The notes: generated from the letters alone by a model not told the origin. 64,000 nucleotides of DNA from Pelecanus crispus (GCF_030463565.1 NC_134644.1:132987388-133051387), one strand, 5' to 3'; shown: positions 12,629-27,400, counted from the first letter of the stretch. Numbers and translations: made by a program.

Positions 12629-13499
12629 AAAACAGGTATTAAAAAACCAAGAGTGTATTGATCTTCCTAAAATATATTAGATCACAGGGTTAAAGAACTA
12701 TTGCATTGTTTCCTTGCACAGGAAAATATAGAGAAACTATCCAAGGAAGAGTACAGAGACTGAAAAGATACCCACATTTTAAGAAATCCTCACAATAGCA
12801 AGGACAGACTCTTTCAAAGGCACAACAGCCTGGTCTTCATTAGCTCATGCTTCGACCTGACATAAGTTCCCTGCTTTGTGAAATTATTTGTGCTCTTCCA
12901 CATACCTGTGGTGTGCACAGCACACTCTGCCTTCTGTTTCTTTCACCTTTAAGCAAAATTACAGCATGTAAAATGTACACGTATGAATGATGAGCATATG
13001 TTTGCTCATACTCATGTACGTGACATTTTCAGTGACTGTGGGAACTCACCAGACCACCTCTCTAGCTAGAGACAGCTCAGTCGGATGATCTAACACCCTA
13101 CACAGCTAATTCTTCTATAGGACAGCTCAAAAGCATCCCACACTACTCTGTGTGGTCTCTCAGGCTTTATTCGAGAGAGCTGGCACACTGGCTTCCTCCA
13201 CCCGGTCTTTGTTTTTTTCTTGCAAGTCCTGACAAAATCACCCCCTGAAGTGGTGCAGCTCTGGGCAGCTCTTAAACTTCGAGTGATATAATAGAATTTG
13301 CAGATGTTTGTACATTACCACCTCCCAGCTCCGGCCCTGGAAATCACGCTGAAAACCCTGGTAATCAGCGATGAGAGCATTTCTATTTAAACAGCATATA
13401 ATATAAACCACATTATTATGTGTCACTGGAGACAGTTTTGTCCCTCCATTTTGTCTCCTGGTTTCTAGCCTTCCTAACGTATACCCCAAAGCTTTGCAT

Positions 13500-13830
13500 T
13501 AAACTGAAATAATTTGTTCCTCTTTTGAAAGGGAACCTTCTGATGCACGTCTGATAAAGCCATCAAAAGCCCCTGTTATTATGTGCTATAATGGCTCACA
13601 GGAGTGTTTGATTAGAGCATTTTCCTTGTCATGCTGACAAGCTACAAGATATTATCTGCCTTAGGAGGCTAAATGGAAAACTTGAGGGATAAAAAGGTCT
13701 ATTGTTATTACATGCATAATCTTGTGACTGAAAATACCACAAGAGATTAAGACAGCTCTCTGGATGTATGGAGTGAGACATTATATGTAAATTAGTTTTG
13801 TTTACCAACACTGCTGTGTTGTAATTATTC
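13500..13830. promoter_or_regulatory. Possible conserved non-coding element
   Basis: A repeat-free block with several transcription-factor-like words: GTTATTATGTGC, a TGATTAG homeodomain word and an exact inverted repeat CTTGTCA-TGC-TGACAAG (13625-13641), whose TGACA arms resemble MEIS/TGIF half-sites. This is suggestive only, since no cross-species comparison was possible. Confidence 0.2.
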
Positions 13831-16800
13831 TATCCAGCTACACTTAAACTTAGGAATAAACTAGGGAATACTCCAACTGTGATATGATTGCTTTCTTATT
13901 TGTAACAAATGTTGTTTTCCTTATAATGTGAAGAAGGAACCGGTGTTATAATGAGGTGTCTGTGTAGACCTTAACACAGGAAGCTCAGTAGTGATATTAA
14001 ACATTAACATTACATCAAAGCTCCGGGCCTTGACATCCTCTAAGACTACTTGTCTGCCTAAAATGCCTGGGTCCGTAGGACAGCCCTTCCATGTAGGCAA
14101 ATAGCCCAAGAAATCCAGGTCCACCTGAATCAAAAGAAACTGCTCTTGCTCTCTACTGAACTTTGTCAGCGCCATGTAACTTTTTTTTAGGTATTGCACT
14201 AGGAAAAAATAGAAACATTGGAACTATGTGGTGCTGTGTAGAAATATTGCTGAATATACCCGGCTAAGTGCTTATAAGGTGAGGAAAATAAAAAGAAGGA
14301 AGAATTGTAGGCCTGGGGGTGCTGGGACATAAGATGTTGGCCTGTTTCTTCATTTGCTTTTATTGTGGCAACACTGATGTAATTGTCATTGATCTTTGAC
14401 AATAAGCCTCAAATATATATTTATCATGCCTGATAGATGTATGACTTTAAGAAAATGCTGCTTTTCTTGGTGGTAGAACAGTTGTTATGGTGACTCCTCT
14501 TCTTCCCTCATTTAATACAGGAAGCAGAGCACTAAAATAAAAATCATTCCATTTATGGAATTTATAAGAAACCCATTCTGAAGCTGTAACTCAAGACAGA
14601 GATGTTTGGGAATATTTAACAATGTATTTATTTTATATTATTTGTCTTTTCATTCTGGAACTTGAAATTTTGTGGAAAGATATAGTAATAGAAAATATAT
14701 GGAAGGAAATGCATTTTTATATGGCATATACAAGCATTTGCTTGTATATAATATTTATACAGTATTGTGGACACTGAGTATACAAATACTTTTTGCAGGT
14801 TAGGTACCTACTGAGTAAAGGTTATGTAGGGTTCTGTTTGGAAGAGCTCATTAGGAAGTAAGCTGGATTTTTTTTTTTTTCTCCTTGATGATTCAGTTTT
14901 TAACACCACTTTCTGCTTTATCCTGTAGGTGCTAACAATAGTCATAGTGCTATAATATTAAACAACAATTCTGTAATTTCTTGATGGTACTTGTTCATAC
15001 ATTTCACAGGCCTTAACCAGCAGAAACACCCAACATGCTTCTTTACTTTCAGTTTTCCACTTGGATCAGACTTGTCTCTAAAGTTACCTTAGAGATTCTC
15101 CATAACCGTATAAATTACTTAATGTTTTATGCTAGTTCACAATTTTAAACAAATTTACCCCAACTCACCTGATAAGTGTTGGATTTCTACTGAGACAGTT
15201 AAATGTGCAGGTTAAACCCAGATGAAGTTTATGTCCACAGCCAATGCAGACGTGATTTTGCAAAAGCTTGCTTTATCTACGAGAATTGGAGCGTGTCCTA
15301 TATTGGTCAAAGCTTCTAGGTGAACAACAAGGATAGGCAGCTCTGTAGAGTGCTTGATCCCTATCCAGTGGAGATAATGCCATTTTGAATGTATCTTCAC
15401 CAATGCTAAAGAAGAATTTGCACTTCCACGGAGCAGGTGTGAAGGAGGCAGAACATGAGCTGAACCGGTCATTGCCAGGAAAGAACAGTGGGGGCTGACA
15501 GTGAAGAGGGCTCAGGCACAAAAAGGGAAGGAATCTGGGAAATTATCAACTGCAAATCTTCAGAACAGCAAAAAAAAAATCAGACAAGGGGAAAATACCT
15601 CAAGTAGAGTACAAGTCAGGATGCAGCTGGGGATGTGCTTGGAGAAAAATGAGGTTCTGCAAATGGGCAAAAGTGAAATCAGTCACAGGAAATACACAAT
15701 CCAATAATATTTCTCATATGAAAACACTAAAAGGTATCTGTGGTGAAGCGTTGCATTTAAATTACTGTGAGAAGATAATTCCCCCAGAAACAGTATTATC
15801 ATTTTATCAGCCTCCTATAGGAAAGTAGCAGCATCACAGTGGATGAGAATTGCTAAAGTTTTATTAGGACCAGACTATCAGTGTAACTTTTTAATGAGCA
15901 ATTTATCACCCTTACGAGCCTCGATTTTTACTAATCTCATGTGTGGCTGAAGATGAATTACTTTCCCAATCTAGGGGCCGGCAGCCATGGAGCATCCCCT
16001 TATCAGCAGCAGGCCATTCGCTTAACAAGCAGCTCTCATGGCAAGAGGGATCCGTACTTCTTGGGAGTACTTCAGTCTGGGACAGATACAGTGCCAGTGC
16101 CACCTGCTGAAAGGCTTTAGGGACTCTTAGGAGATGTCAGGGTGTGCAAAAGGGACTTCCAGACAGTCCGGCAGGTTTGTATATGTATCTGCTCAAATGC
16201 AGGCTGTGCTTGAGGAGCTTTAGATTTGTCCCACCAAAGACAAATTTGTAGGTGCCCCTGGAAAGTTCCCCCCTGTTGCTGGAGTACAAACCTCTGCTCC
16301 ACGCCTGCGTGCAAACAAACACAAGGCGGTTTCCATCCAGCAGTGCTGTGCTTGCACACTGAAAACACAGCTCCTGTGAGCCCCACAGCCTTTCTCCCTG
16401 GCTTTATTGCCCTTACTTTTTGTACCCCTACACTTCCTCTGAAATCCCTGAAAGACACCATCCTCTGGCCACTGACCAGCCACAGAGGGTATTTGGGTAG
16501 AGCTACCTGCAGGACTTGGACCACAGAGGGGTACCAAGGTGCCCACAGTGCTGGTGATCTCAGCCTAAGGCACCTATTTCTGTGCTGAAGGGGCCAATTT
16601 GACCTGAAGTCCCCACACCCTATAATCTTCTGTCACCTCCAGGCAGAGCTCCTGCTGCTCTCAGCCGCTTTCTTTTTTTATTCCTAAAGCTGCACCAGCT
16701 TAATTAAATGATGTGTTTTGGAAACCAAATTAGACGAAGGAGTGACATCCTCGGTGTGGAACCCCTGAGCTCAGCCCCAACGCTGCCCAGGTCCATGAGA

Positions 16801-19800
16801 GTGCTGCTTGAATAGGTTTGCAGAGGCCAAGCAGACAGACAGAGATGCAGATAGACAGAGCCAAAGCCAGACAGACAAACCCCAAGTCAGTCTAAGACTA
16901 TACAGCTTAGGTTCCAGAAAGCCTGTTGGGGTTTTTTTTTAAGACTTAAATCAGGTGACTATGGGTTTGGGGTGGCTGATTTTATTCTGCCTTTAATAAC
17001 TTTGAACACACTCTTTGTAAAGACCCTCAGCGGATACCTTAACAATCTATAGGGGGCAGGTTAAAATTTATTTACAGTGGAGACCCTTGCAGTGACATAT
17101 CTTCCAATTGTCACTTAAGAACATTCAATTCAATTAGCTTGAACTTTCAAATCACACTATTGTAATTACTATTTTCTAAACATTTAACTTGCATTCATGA
17201 AAATTTGATCTGTTAGGGGTGTTGGGAAGCAGGAAGAGAAGGCTATGTCTTTCTGCTGTTTGATGATAAAATGTCAGTTTGATGAAAGAAAAACCAGATG
17301 TCTCTGAAACACAAGGAAATGAATTCCTGCAATGTGCCCATTTCACCTGATCCATTCATTCCTACCCATTCTAGGACAAGACACACCAATCTATGGGCTT
17401 GCAGGAATGAAGAAACAAACCCATAACCCACCATAAGATAAGGAATGCCCAAGCATAATCTTAATATGAACTCCATGAAAAAAAGTTAACTGCTATTCTG
17501 GTTTTGATGTGATTGAGTAGTATCCAGGAAGCTGCAGCAGGGACTACACAGAAGGCCAGAGAAAAGGAGACTTTAAATCATCTGACTGTAATAAATAATT
17601 TTATTGTAATAATTGCTGTTGGAGCAGACCACTCAAAATGTCCTCTATGATTTCAAATAGCTCCACCAATAAAACCCAGATAGGATGGTTTAGAATGCAA
17701 ATACCACCAGCCGCTTAACTGGAGTAGATAAGTATCACAGCGGTATTAATAAAGGGATGATAAGATGTGCAAAGGCAAATTACCTGGAATTAAAAGTGAA
17801 ATCACCAAAGCAGAAAAAAAGGCAAGCGATGAGAAAAACAAGCCCTTTTTAAGGATAGAAAAGAATATAGAAAATTTCCTTCAGCGTTTACCGCAGTGGC
17901 AAACTAGGCAAGCACTATTGCAGGGTTTACCTGGGCTAAATGTGTATGAAAATGAACACTCTAGAATCTGTATTCTGCTTTATGGAAGCAAAAAGACAAG
18001 ATGTTGAAGAGCACATCTACAACTCACTCCAACATAAAACCATGTCCCAACACATTGCCATACTAGCAATATATCAGATCATGGGGAAATGAAATTCAAC
18101 CTTCCCTCCTTCTGTGTTGCTGCCAAGGGACAAAAATATACCATAGGCTAAAGGTTCTCTGCCAGCCCCAGCCAGTTACATCATAACATACAATTAACTT
18201 TCACAGCTGGTCACAGGCTTTGTCAGAAGCCTGGAGAAAACAAAAAATCCTGTGTGTTGAACTTGGTTGTGAATGCACTTTAAATATATCTCATTAAATC
18301 CGTCTGAGTTACACTTGCTGCTAGCGGGGTTAGCTGGCTGATGGTGTGCTTACAGGACCACACGGGAACAGTACAACATGATCTGTCTAGTCAATAAAAC
18401 CCCTTAACTTACGTGGTCTAAATTGCTTTTGTCATTACACTATATGCAACCGCAGTGAGATCACTGAAATCATGCCTTTTTCCTAACTTTGACTTCAACC
18501 CTGCCCACAATTACACACATGCTCACAATTTATCAATGAGACTTATTCTACTTCAACATTTGGACTTCACCTGTCAACTCGCTATGCCCCAAGCTGTCAT
18601 TGTATTACACGTAACTGTATGCATGGCTATCAAAAACTCTACTACTGCAATAGTTACCCCTTGTTGGACCCAAGGAAACCTGGAGGGAACAGGTATTTCC
18701 CACTTATTGGTCAGAAATGCTAGCTCAGATGTTTTTCAACTAGCAGACTGTAATTTGATGAATTTAAGTCATCTAAGAGAAGACTTGCTCTCCTTGAGCC
18801 CTTGCATGCATGCTTTAGAGGTTTGCCACAGGCCTCAGGGGTCTGTGGACCACTCTTTTGACTGATTGCAGAGTAAAATGGGCAGGGCACATGTGTGCAC
18901 CATGTTAAAGTGATTATTTGGTTACCAGACTGGAACCTGACTTTGTATGTTGGACTTGGAGCATTTGGACCTATCTGAATTCATCTGTATTGGTGTGATT
19001 TCAATACCAACTCCCTAAACCAAATTTTTTAAAGAGATGATCACCTAAAGTTATTTGGGCTTCTGATCACTGCAGTTATAAACCTAGTCTAGCAGAAATT
19101 ATAGCTATTCAGAATGATGAATGATACAGTTTCTCAAGCCAGATGGAGCTGTTTATTTTAATTAAAATTAACAGTTCTGATCTCCTCTATCAAGTTCTAC
19201 GATAAGATAAGGTGGTGAGTACAAGATGAGGTGAATCAAACCAGATTTAATCATTTCAGTTGTGTTCTTGTAACTGTTTCCTAATGATCCCCTGGTTGGT
19301 GGATTGGCCTTAGTGACATAACTAGGAATTTTGCTATGGATTTGAGTGAGGTCAGGAGGTTCTCACCAACACATGCTGCATATAGAATCTTTTTTCATCT
19401 ACATGTCACATCCTGAATAATAGCAAAGATAACTTCAATCTGTATTTGCAATGTACTGGCATAGTTTAATGCACCCAGTATTGACTTAAAGATAAACAGT
19501 GCTTTTTTTGTCTACAGCGTTGAAGCTGATGGAGAACGAGTAAACCATAACTTCACACAGCTGAAGACATGCAAGTGTGCTTAACTGTCTTAAATTTCTG
19601 TGCAGAAAAACACAATTAAAATATATTTATATACATAAGTAGGTGATCCATTTAAAACACCTCCTAGATATAAATGTATGCCTTTTTTTAGTTTTATCTT
19701 TCATGGCATTTTCTAGGTGTGTCCAGAGAAATCTTGATATTATATGTACAACAGCCCTATGTGAACCATGTAGTTTCATATTCCATTTTAATTATGTTTT

Positions 19801-21036
19801 CACTTGTAATTCACAGCATGATGTTGCTGCTAGCAAGGAATATTATCACAGCGCTCCTGAGACTACTTTAACATATGTACATTCCTGTAGGAAGGCTGTG
19901 CATCTAATGGATAAAGTATCTGTTTTGGTTGAGGATTCACAACAGCTCACCTTTAGCTTTTCTCAAGGTTCACCTGTTTCCCTACACCTATTACTAGGAA
20001 AAGTTAGATTAGTTCTTAATTGTACTTAATCTTGCTTCTTTGCTAAAGCAGATCTTCATCCAAGCTATTTCATGAGTGATGGAAGGCAACACAGTGTGAA
20101 AAAATAAACACAATCAACTGAAACTGCTCCATGGACTAGCTTTGTTAGGAAAACGTTATCCCAGTATGTATGTCCACCCATCTAATAATGAGCACTATAA
20201 AATTCCCTTCAAAACCTGCATGGTATTAGTAAGATGTGATAGGTTTTTTGCTAACAAAAGCCTTTACTTCCACAAAACTTTAGCCTAAGAGCTAGGCATC
20301 AGAGAGAGCAGTAAACAATTTAGTCACCCAGGAATGAAAAAGCTGTTCCAAATTTCACTGTAGATGTTGTGTATAACCCCAGCCTCTCTTAAAAATAAAC
20401 ATTTATCGGTCATAAAAAATAAACTCATACATAGACCTCTCTTCTAGTAAGTGAAACAACACTGAGGAGTGTTCCCAGGCACAGGAACTGAAATAATCTA
20501 TACTCTTAAACATCAGAAGGGTCACTGGCACGTTTTTGGCATTGTCTGATTTGCACTTTCTCTTACAGTTCCCAGGCACAGTTTGGGAGATACTATAAGC
20601 CAAGGACCATTCCCAACAGGCAGCTCACCTGTTTTACCAGGTAAGAGAGTATAACATGGGATATTTGGTTTCAGTTGTCACCATTGCCATGGAATGGGTC
20701 CAAGCAACTTTAATCTAATAGTGTAATAAACTCTTAAGGAAACCCAGTCCACCATGAACGGATCTAATTCAGCTTTGCACTTCGGCTGCTTTGGGGGTAA
20801 GCAGCCTTTAGTTTACATTTCAGTATTTATACAAAGAACCCCTATTTGACTGCAGAGTGTTTGACTCAGGTAGAGAGATAATCCTTCTGCAGCCTTGGGA
20901 CTTCAATGAAATCATCTGCTTATCTGCTTTGTTGGCGAGCTTCATCTCTGTGCAAACCCCTGGTAGAGGAGAGAAGTTTTTTAGGAAACTGTTAGATATA
21001 AAAGCTACTTTGATGCATCATTGTTGCCATGAGTTT

Positions 21037-21059
21037 AAAAAAAAAAAAAAAAAAAAAAA
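21037..21059. repeat. Poly-A tract (A23)
   Basis: An uninterrupted run of 23 A. The upstream 200 bp show no LINE or processed-gene sequence that I recognise, so it is listed as a simple repeat. Confidence 0.95.
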
Positions 21060-22463
21060 GCCTAGCAGATTGTAACATCCTGACTCCTAGACAACAAGGC
21101 CATATGAACCATGAGGTTCACTGCAGTGTTCACAAACTAGCGACTTCTCTCAGGATCCTGTTACCCAGCAAAAGCCTCATCCTCTTTAGTTTCCTGAAAC
21201 TGGATATTCAGTCATGTAGAAAATCAGCTCCTCTTCATGCCTATTTGCAATTTATATAATTTGAGAAAAGCTCATTTCTGCATTTCAACAAATACATTTT
21301 ACGGTTCAATTTCTAGGTTCCATTGTCAAAATGATGTTCCCGCACATGGAAAGAAATAATCGCAGGCACTTCCAGGATGCCAAGCTGTACATAAAGTACC
21401 CAGCTCACGTACAGACAGCTAGCTGTGCTGTACTGATAGATAAATGCTTTGTGCCTACAGTGACATATAGCTCTGAAGTTTTAGGCCCTGGACCTGAGGA
21501 CTACTCTAATCTCACTCAGCACTTTGCTTGCAATTTTTTCTCCCTTGTGAAAGTCACTCAGAAGGGAGCTTCTTCATTGTTTCCAGTGGCTGCTTCCTTT
21601 CCCCAAATTGCTTTTACCCCACATGACATCTTCTCTGACCGGCACAGCTTTATCTGTCCCAAATTAAGCTTCTTGGTGCTTCATGCCTGCTTCCTTCATT
21701 AGAAACCTTGCCTCAGACTGGAATAGGAGACTTCAGATAAAAGTTGCCATGTGGTCCCAGATCATATTAATTAATCGCCAGGATAAGTGCTTTTAAAAAG
21801 AGATGGAGACAAAACATATTCTTTAGACTTTTAAAAAAACCCTCATTCTAGAGGGATATATCTTTCCCCAGAACAGCTCCTAGCCAGATTTTTAATTATA
21901 AGAGCCTCTGCCTTCCAAAGAGCAGGACCAGCTCTGCAAAGATAAATTAGTTCCTAAGGAAGTCTGAGAGAATATAAAAGACTGGCCCTCTGAGATCACA
22001 GTGAAGGTAAAAAGGAGCTTGTAATAGCATCACATCCTAATGGAGTCCTTCTGCCAGGCAGGAATAACTCCACAGGCAATATTACACATCACACTCAGCA
22101 AAGGACTGGTGTGGCCTGAAACTGAACTTCCTTACATGATACCAAAATGCATTCCCATTGCCTTCACTGTGGCAGGATCCACTTTCAGTGGATTTAAACA
22201 CAGCCAAAGTGGTAAAAGTAGAGTTTATACAGAAAACAGATATTTACACAATGGAAAAAATATTGCAGACATTGGCAGCAGAGAAACTGCAGAAGCTGTG
22301 TGACAGAAATGCTCTGTGCCTTTGTGCTAGTCAGAGTTTTGTATTAGTTTTGCCTGCTAAATGCAATGCATTGGGCAATGTCACTGAGAATGCTTGCTTT
22401 GAGTCGTGGCTATGGTGCGAGATCCCTCTGCTTTCCCAAAGGGCTAGGCAAGCAGCTAGTTAA

Positions 22464-22489
22464 ACCTAGCTAGCTAAAGCTAGCTAGGT
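22464..22489. repeat. Perfect 26-bp CTAG-rich palindrome
   Basis: ACCTAGCTAGCT, a 2-nt AA spacer, then AGCTAGCTAGGT: two 12-bp arms that are exact reverse complements. The arms include overlapping CTAG and AGCT tetramers. It could extrude as a tight hairpin. No gene or repeat boundary is nearby. Confidence 0.9.
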
Positions 22490-24407
22490 CTTGGAAGAGC
22501 TTTTTCTTTTTTGAATAATGCATATCAATAGGTCCTCACACACCAAGAATGCCAAAAGTGTATTTTAATGATATACAACTTCTAGCACTCTCATATAGCT
22601 ACTTCAAGGGTGAAAGAGGACAGGTAGCTCATGTGGTATCACAGAGCTGCAGCGTTTGGAGGCAGGGAAATCGTGGCCAAGGACAGAAAGGTGAAGCTAC
22701 TTCATATATTAGTCAGGAGATTTTTAATGTCTGTGCAGCTCAGACAGAAACACAGCTTTTGAAGTGTGGTCTTGAATATTCAGCATGTAGCAAGCTGAAG
22801 GGAATTCAATTTATCCAACAGAGAAAGGACAAGGGAAAAGTCAGTTTATCACAGTAGTTTTAGCAACTGATGCTAGAAATGCTACCAGCTGTGATATTTA
22901 AAGTTTCATCTGAACACCTGGAAATGCCACTACCCAATCTAAGCACTATCACCACTGCAAGTAATGCCTAACACTCCCTTTGAGCGCTCTCCCATGATGT
23001 TGTGAACCATCTGAGAAGGCACAAAGGGAATTTTATGCATCATCACAGGTGGGTTGTGACATTTCACTAATACTATGCTTTCTCAGCCACCAGAGCAGCC
23101 TCAACAGTGCCTCAGTACATTGTCCTCTCTGCTCAACTTCCTTCCTCTCGAAAGACCTGGACAAGGACCTTTGTGGAAGGGCACTAGTCTACCCATGAAC
23201 TTTGAAAGCTTCTAGATTTTTGAAGGCATGCCTGGGCACCATGTTTTGTGTGTAGTCACCCCAAGGGCTGCTGCTTCCTCCCCTGATCAGTGGAACCATA
23301 GCACTTCCACCAAGCCACTATCCTCCCAGGTGGGGCTGGTGACCTCCTTTCTCACCACCTGGGACAGGGCACTCAACTTCAGAGCTGGAGGTAGGAGACT
23401 AACTCTAAAGTCAGTGAGGACTGCAATAAAGCCAGAGAGATGATAAAAACCTCTCAGAAACACCTATGGAGCAAGCAGAGCAGGCCACTGACAGTCTGGA
23501 GGAGAAGGAGGAGGCATGAAGGTCTGTGGAGCTTCCCTGTGGGATGAGCTGGGTTGGGACTGGCCATCTGGGTCTGGGTCCACTGTAGGGTGGCACACCA
23601 GGCATAGCCTCCTCGCTCCTGTAACACTGTCTGGCAAAAATGCCTCACTGAGTGAACCTACCCTGTTCTTCACTCAGTGTGACAGGTACTTCCGAAGTGG
23701 AAGTGACCACTCTCTGGTCACACAGTATATCCCACAATTCATGGTGGGATATCTGGGAGAAGAAAAGGTAATATAGAATTGGGATTTCCCTTTTAGGATC
23801 TGAAATGATTCTTGTGATTAATTTCTCACATAATTTTTGATAGATATAGCAATGACACTGCAATCCTTGGCCAACCCCAATGCAGGGGGAAAGAAAAAGT
23901 AAAACAAAGAGGCAGGAAAAAAGAAAAAGCACTGAAAGCTGGTGTTATATGACTTACAAGATCAAAAATCACTAGCTATAGAATTGTCTGTGTTCTTCAG
24001 AAAAAAAAATTCTTTGATTAATATTTGATGGACTCAGAAAATTATGTATCACAGTATCAACAACTATCAGCAATACAGTTGACAGCGTGTGAGTACTAGG
24101 AAATAAAAAGACACCATAAATGAAGAGTAGAAAAGCATCCCTAAGAGCATACATACAGCTCATGCTATCTCTTGCATCAAGATGGTCCCCACCAGAGATC
24201 AAATAAAGAGTTACAATGTAATTTTAGATGGCTAAAGAGAAAACGAAGTCCTATGGAGAGAAAAGTGCTGGAGAACACTTTGGTCTTCTATCTAATGAAA
24301 CTGTTAAAATGAAACCATTTTTCCCCGTATAATGGAGGATATATATCCACATGTGGACACAAACTGGGAAATCTCTCTGATTGATGAAGTGACTCAAAAG
24401 CAATGTA

Positions 24408-24425
24408 TCATAGAATCATAGAATA
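24408..24425 (-). mobile_element. CR1 tail remnant
   Basis: Only the octamer-type tail (tcatagaatcatagaata) is recognisable, in the orientation of a minus-strand CR1. The sequence after it does not match CR1, so this is either a severely truncated or decayed insertion or a coincidental repeat. Confidence 0.4.
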
Positions 24426-27400
24426 AGAGCCTGCAAAAAGAAGGTGAACTAATTCTGGAAGGGTCAAGGGCTATGGTTTTTAAATGTCATGCCAGAGAAG
24501 TCTAAGCTGAAGTCCATCTTCAGGAAAAAGAAACTATCAGGTAGAGACTCCTGTAAAAAAAATTGTATGGGAAATATTTTACTTCAATGACCTCTATGGA
24601 GTGTGAGAGATGTTCACAACCCCTGAAACATGCCTGAGCTGTCATCAGCTTCACCCTTTCAAATGCAACACAGTAATTTCAACAGCCTGGAGTCCTGTAT
24701 CAAGGTCTTCTGAGAGGCTCTGAGACTGATGACTTCATGTGAATTTATCAAACTTCGGAGTCTGCTCCAAGCTGATTTGGAAGATGGAGCATGTGGGAAA
24801 AGAGGAAACTGATGGAGATAATATCCATCTGATTGTTTCCCTTAGGATTTTTGTGGCTCAGATTTTCATGGGAAAGCTTTCTTTTCAAATTAAACTCATC
24901 TATACTTCATATCACAAAAGCAGGACTGTTTTCTAAGTGTCTCAAAGGCTCAGGGGCCAACGCACTTTACATGTTTGCCATCCGATCCATTGCCCAACAA
25001 GGCATTATAGCGCTGCCTTTCAGCCACATACAGACATGTTATGGCAGGAATAAGAACATAATGATGTAAAGCTCTTAAATATTCAGTATATTTTCAGCCA
25101 TAGTAAGCATTTCAGAAGAACTGAAATCAGGGTTTCTATGTTTATTGAGTTATGGGGACTTCTGGTTCATAGTGAAGTGCGTGTTTAGTGCACATTTGTT
25201 AAAACACTGGGCAGCATCACATATACTCTTAAGTTGTACTTAAGTCATGCACTGTGCCTTTAATGCATCAGACTGCCATTGCATTTGTTCAGTGTGGAAG
25301 CAAGATACTCTTCCTGACCATCAACACTGCAGACCACTGGTGGCATTACAATTCAGTGTGACTTTCCTTCTGCTTTGTGCAGCATCCACTGTTATGTGTA
25401 TCTTCTTTAGTCCCTTGCCCTATTCACCCCACAAGGTACAGATCCTTTCAGAACATGTTATCTATACAGTTTTGAATATATGTTTGGTACAGTACGGATG
25501 AATGCTGTGCAAACCTCAGCTTTTCTCAGAATGTTTTATGTCCATTATTTAAAAAAACAGCACTGCACTTCCTGCAACACAGTGCTCTAAGGTTCATAAC
25601 TAAATCAAACAAGTTATAGCTAAGGGACATGCAAGGAGAGGATTGGGTTTGTTTATTTCTCTTAAGGAGAGCAATACAGAATGTTTAAATTTGTGGCTGT
25701 TTTAACACAGAAACTAATTTATTTTTAAAAAAATCTGTAGTATAGATTTATATGTTACCTCTACAAAGAACATACTTCATTTGTGTTCAGGAATAACAAG
25801 TAAATTTTTCTTATATCTTGATAATAAAATGTATATGGCTTAAAGATCTTTTGTGTTGCCAGAACACTGTTTGAGTATCAGTGTAAATGACAGTCAGGTC
25901 CTATGAGAATCAGGCATTTAGAAATCCTGCATGTTTTTTCATAAAAAGGTTCCATGTAAGAATACAGAAATTAATTAGTACCTGAAAGGTACTGATTTCC
26001 TAATAGCTATTAGGATAGGGAACCACTATGAATCTTTTCTTACCCACTTCCCCCAAGTATGAAAACTGAGAATTTGGCTTAAATATTAAATGCATTCATG
26101 TGACCTAATAATATGGGAACTGAAATCAGTGTGGATGATATGGCGACACTCACCATTTCAAATGTCGTGCCAGTTACACAATGCAAATGTTTTCCCATAG
26201 CATCAATCAGGAAATACACACAAACATTAAAATCATTAATATTTCTAAGTTTAAACAGACCCTGAACTAGTAAAAATTACTAGTGGCTAATCAGTATGAA
26301 ATCTATTCACTTTGCATCTGTTCATGTCAGTTGAAGCTAGATAATAGATATTTGATTCCTTGTGCAAGCCAGTAAACATGAGAATTTACTCAAAAGAAAG
26401 CAAGAGAAGAGAAAAGGTACTCTTCTGACATCACTCTTATTGCTAAGGAAACCATCTCCTTTCACAACAGGCTACAATACCTATTATATCTCTGGTGTCT
26501 ATTATATTTGCTCCAGTACAGTTCATTTTATTGCATGGTGGTAGAAAGACTTTTAAGTCTCATCACTAGTAATGGATACATTTAAAAGCGTCACCTGGTA
26601 ACCGATGCAGTTTCTGCAAATTTTATTATATTGCATGTATGTATTTTTTTCTGACAGTTGATAATGTTCACAGATCTTTGACACATCTCTTTACATACTA
26701 TTCAGTACCTGGGAACACATACAAATATTTTAAGTAATACATGCAGTGCACTGAGGAATGTGTCCCTTCTTTTTTTTTGCTTTCAAGCAACAACAACCCA
26801 TGTATCGGTGTGAAACATGCCAAGTAGGACACTACAATTGGATAAAGGTAGCAGATTATATGGACTGGAATAACGTAACTGAATTGCTTTATACTGTACA
26901 GTCAGGACTATAATGCCAAACAAAAGAGGGTGTAGAACTGGGTGCCCACATTACTTGATTGTTAGCCTGCTCTGTTTTGGACTGCTTCAACGGCATCTCT
27001 CCAGGAAAAATCTGCTCTATAGGAGCCAAACGCTAAGCACTGTGGACAAAGGCAAGCCACTGACACTTGCCCTCTTTAATACACCAGTTTACATACAACT
27101 CATCATCACAAAATGGAGGTTCTTGCATAGACAGTCAGAGTCATGGGAGCCCAAGTGCCTGTGTGGGTCAGTGCAGGCACTGCTGCCCAGCGTTACACGC
27201 GTTTTATCAGCTGGCGGTCAGATGCAGCCCAGCTGTGTTGGGTGGCAGAGCCAACTGCACAGTGAGACTGAATCTGGACATAAGGTGACACTTCACAAGT
27301 CACTGCATGGTACCCTGTAGCCCACAGTGATGGTTGTTAAAGTGTTTTAATTTGCCAGAGAATAAGGATCGTCTTCTATCAGTTAATTAGTATGGAAGTC

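Larger units (their letters stand above)
12629..24407. other. Intergenic stretch, no gene seen
   Basis: Nearly 12 kb without a supportable gene. The longest plus-strand frames (18455-18865, 19643-20029, 21331-21702) are 120-136 codons, a length expected by chance in this much AT-rich DNA, and show no domain. Landmarks are a possible conserved block at 13.5-13.8 kb, a degenerate CAGA-rich patch near 16.83-16.88 kb, an A23 run at 21.04 kb and a perfect CTAG-rich palindrome at 22.46 kb. Confidence 0.55.

Noticed and set aside
13238-13489. Minus-strand frame with a possible acceptor TTTAAATAG
   Set aside because: The open part is short and the putative donor is poor. It is more likely part of a non-coding block.
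13970-14124. Exon-like minus-strand segment with a TTTGATTCAG acceptor
   Set aside because: The donor (AAG then GTCTAC) is weak and no domain or phase partner was found.
15273-15521. Two overlapping minus-strand frames of 82-86 codons
   Set aside because: Two frames are open together, neither has a domain, and the splice context is not convincing.
16833-16876. CAGA-rich patch considered as a second microsatellite
   Set aside because: Too degenerate and short; only scattered CAGA words remain.
18455-18865. 136-codon plus-strand frame, considered as a retroviral remnant
   Set aside because: No gag, pol or env motif, no LTR nearby, and the length is expected by chance in 64 kb.
26913-27320. 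135-codon plus-strand frame
   Set aside because: No recognisable domain or splice context. A second frame is open in the same stretch.
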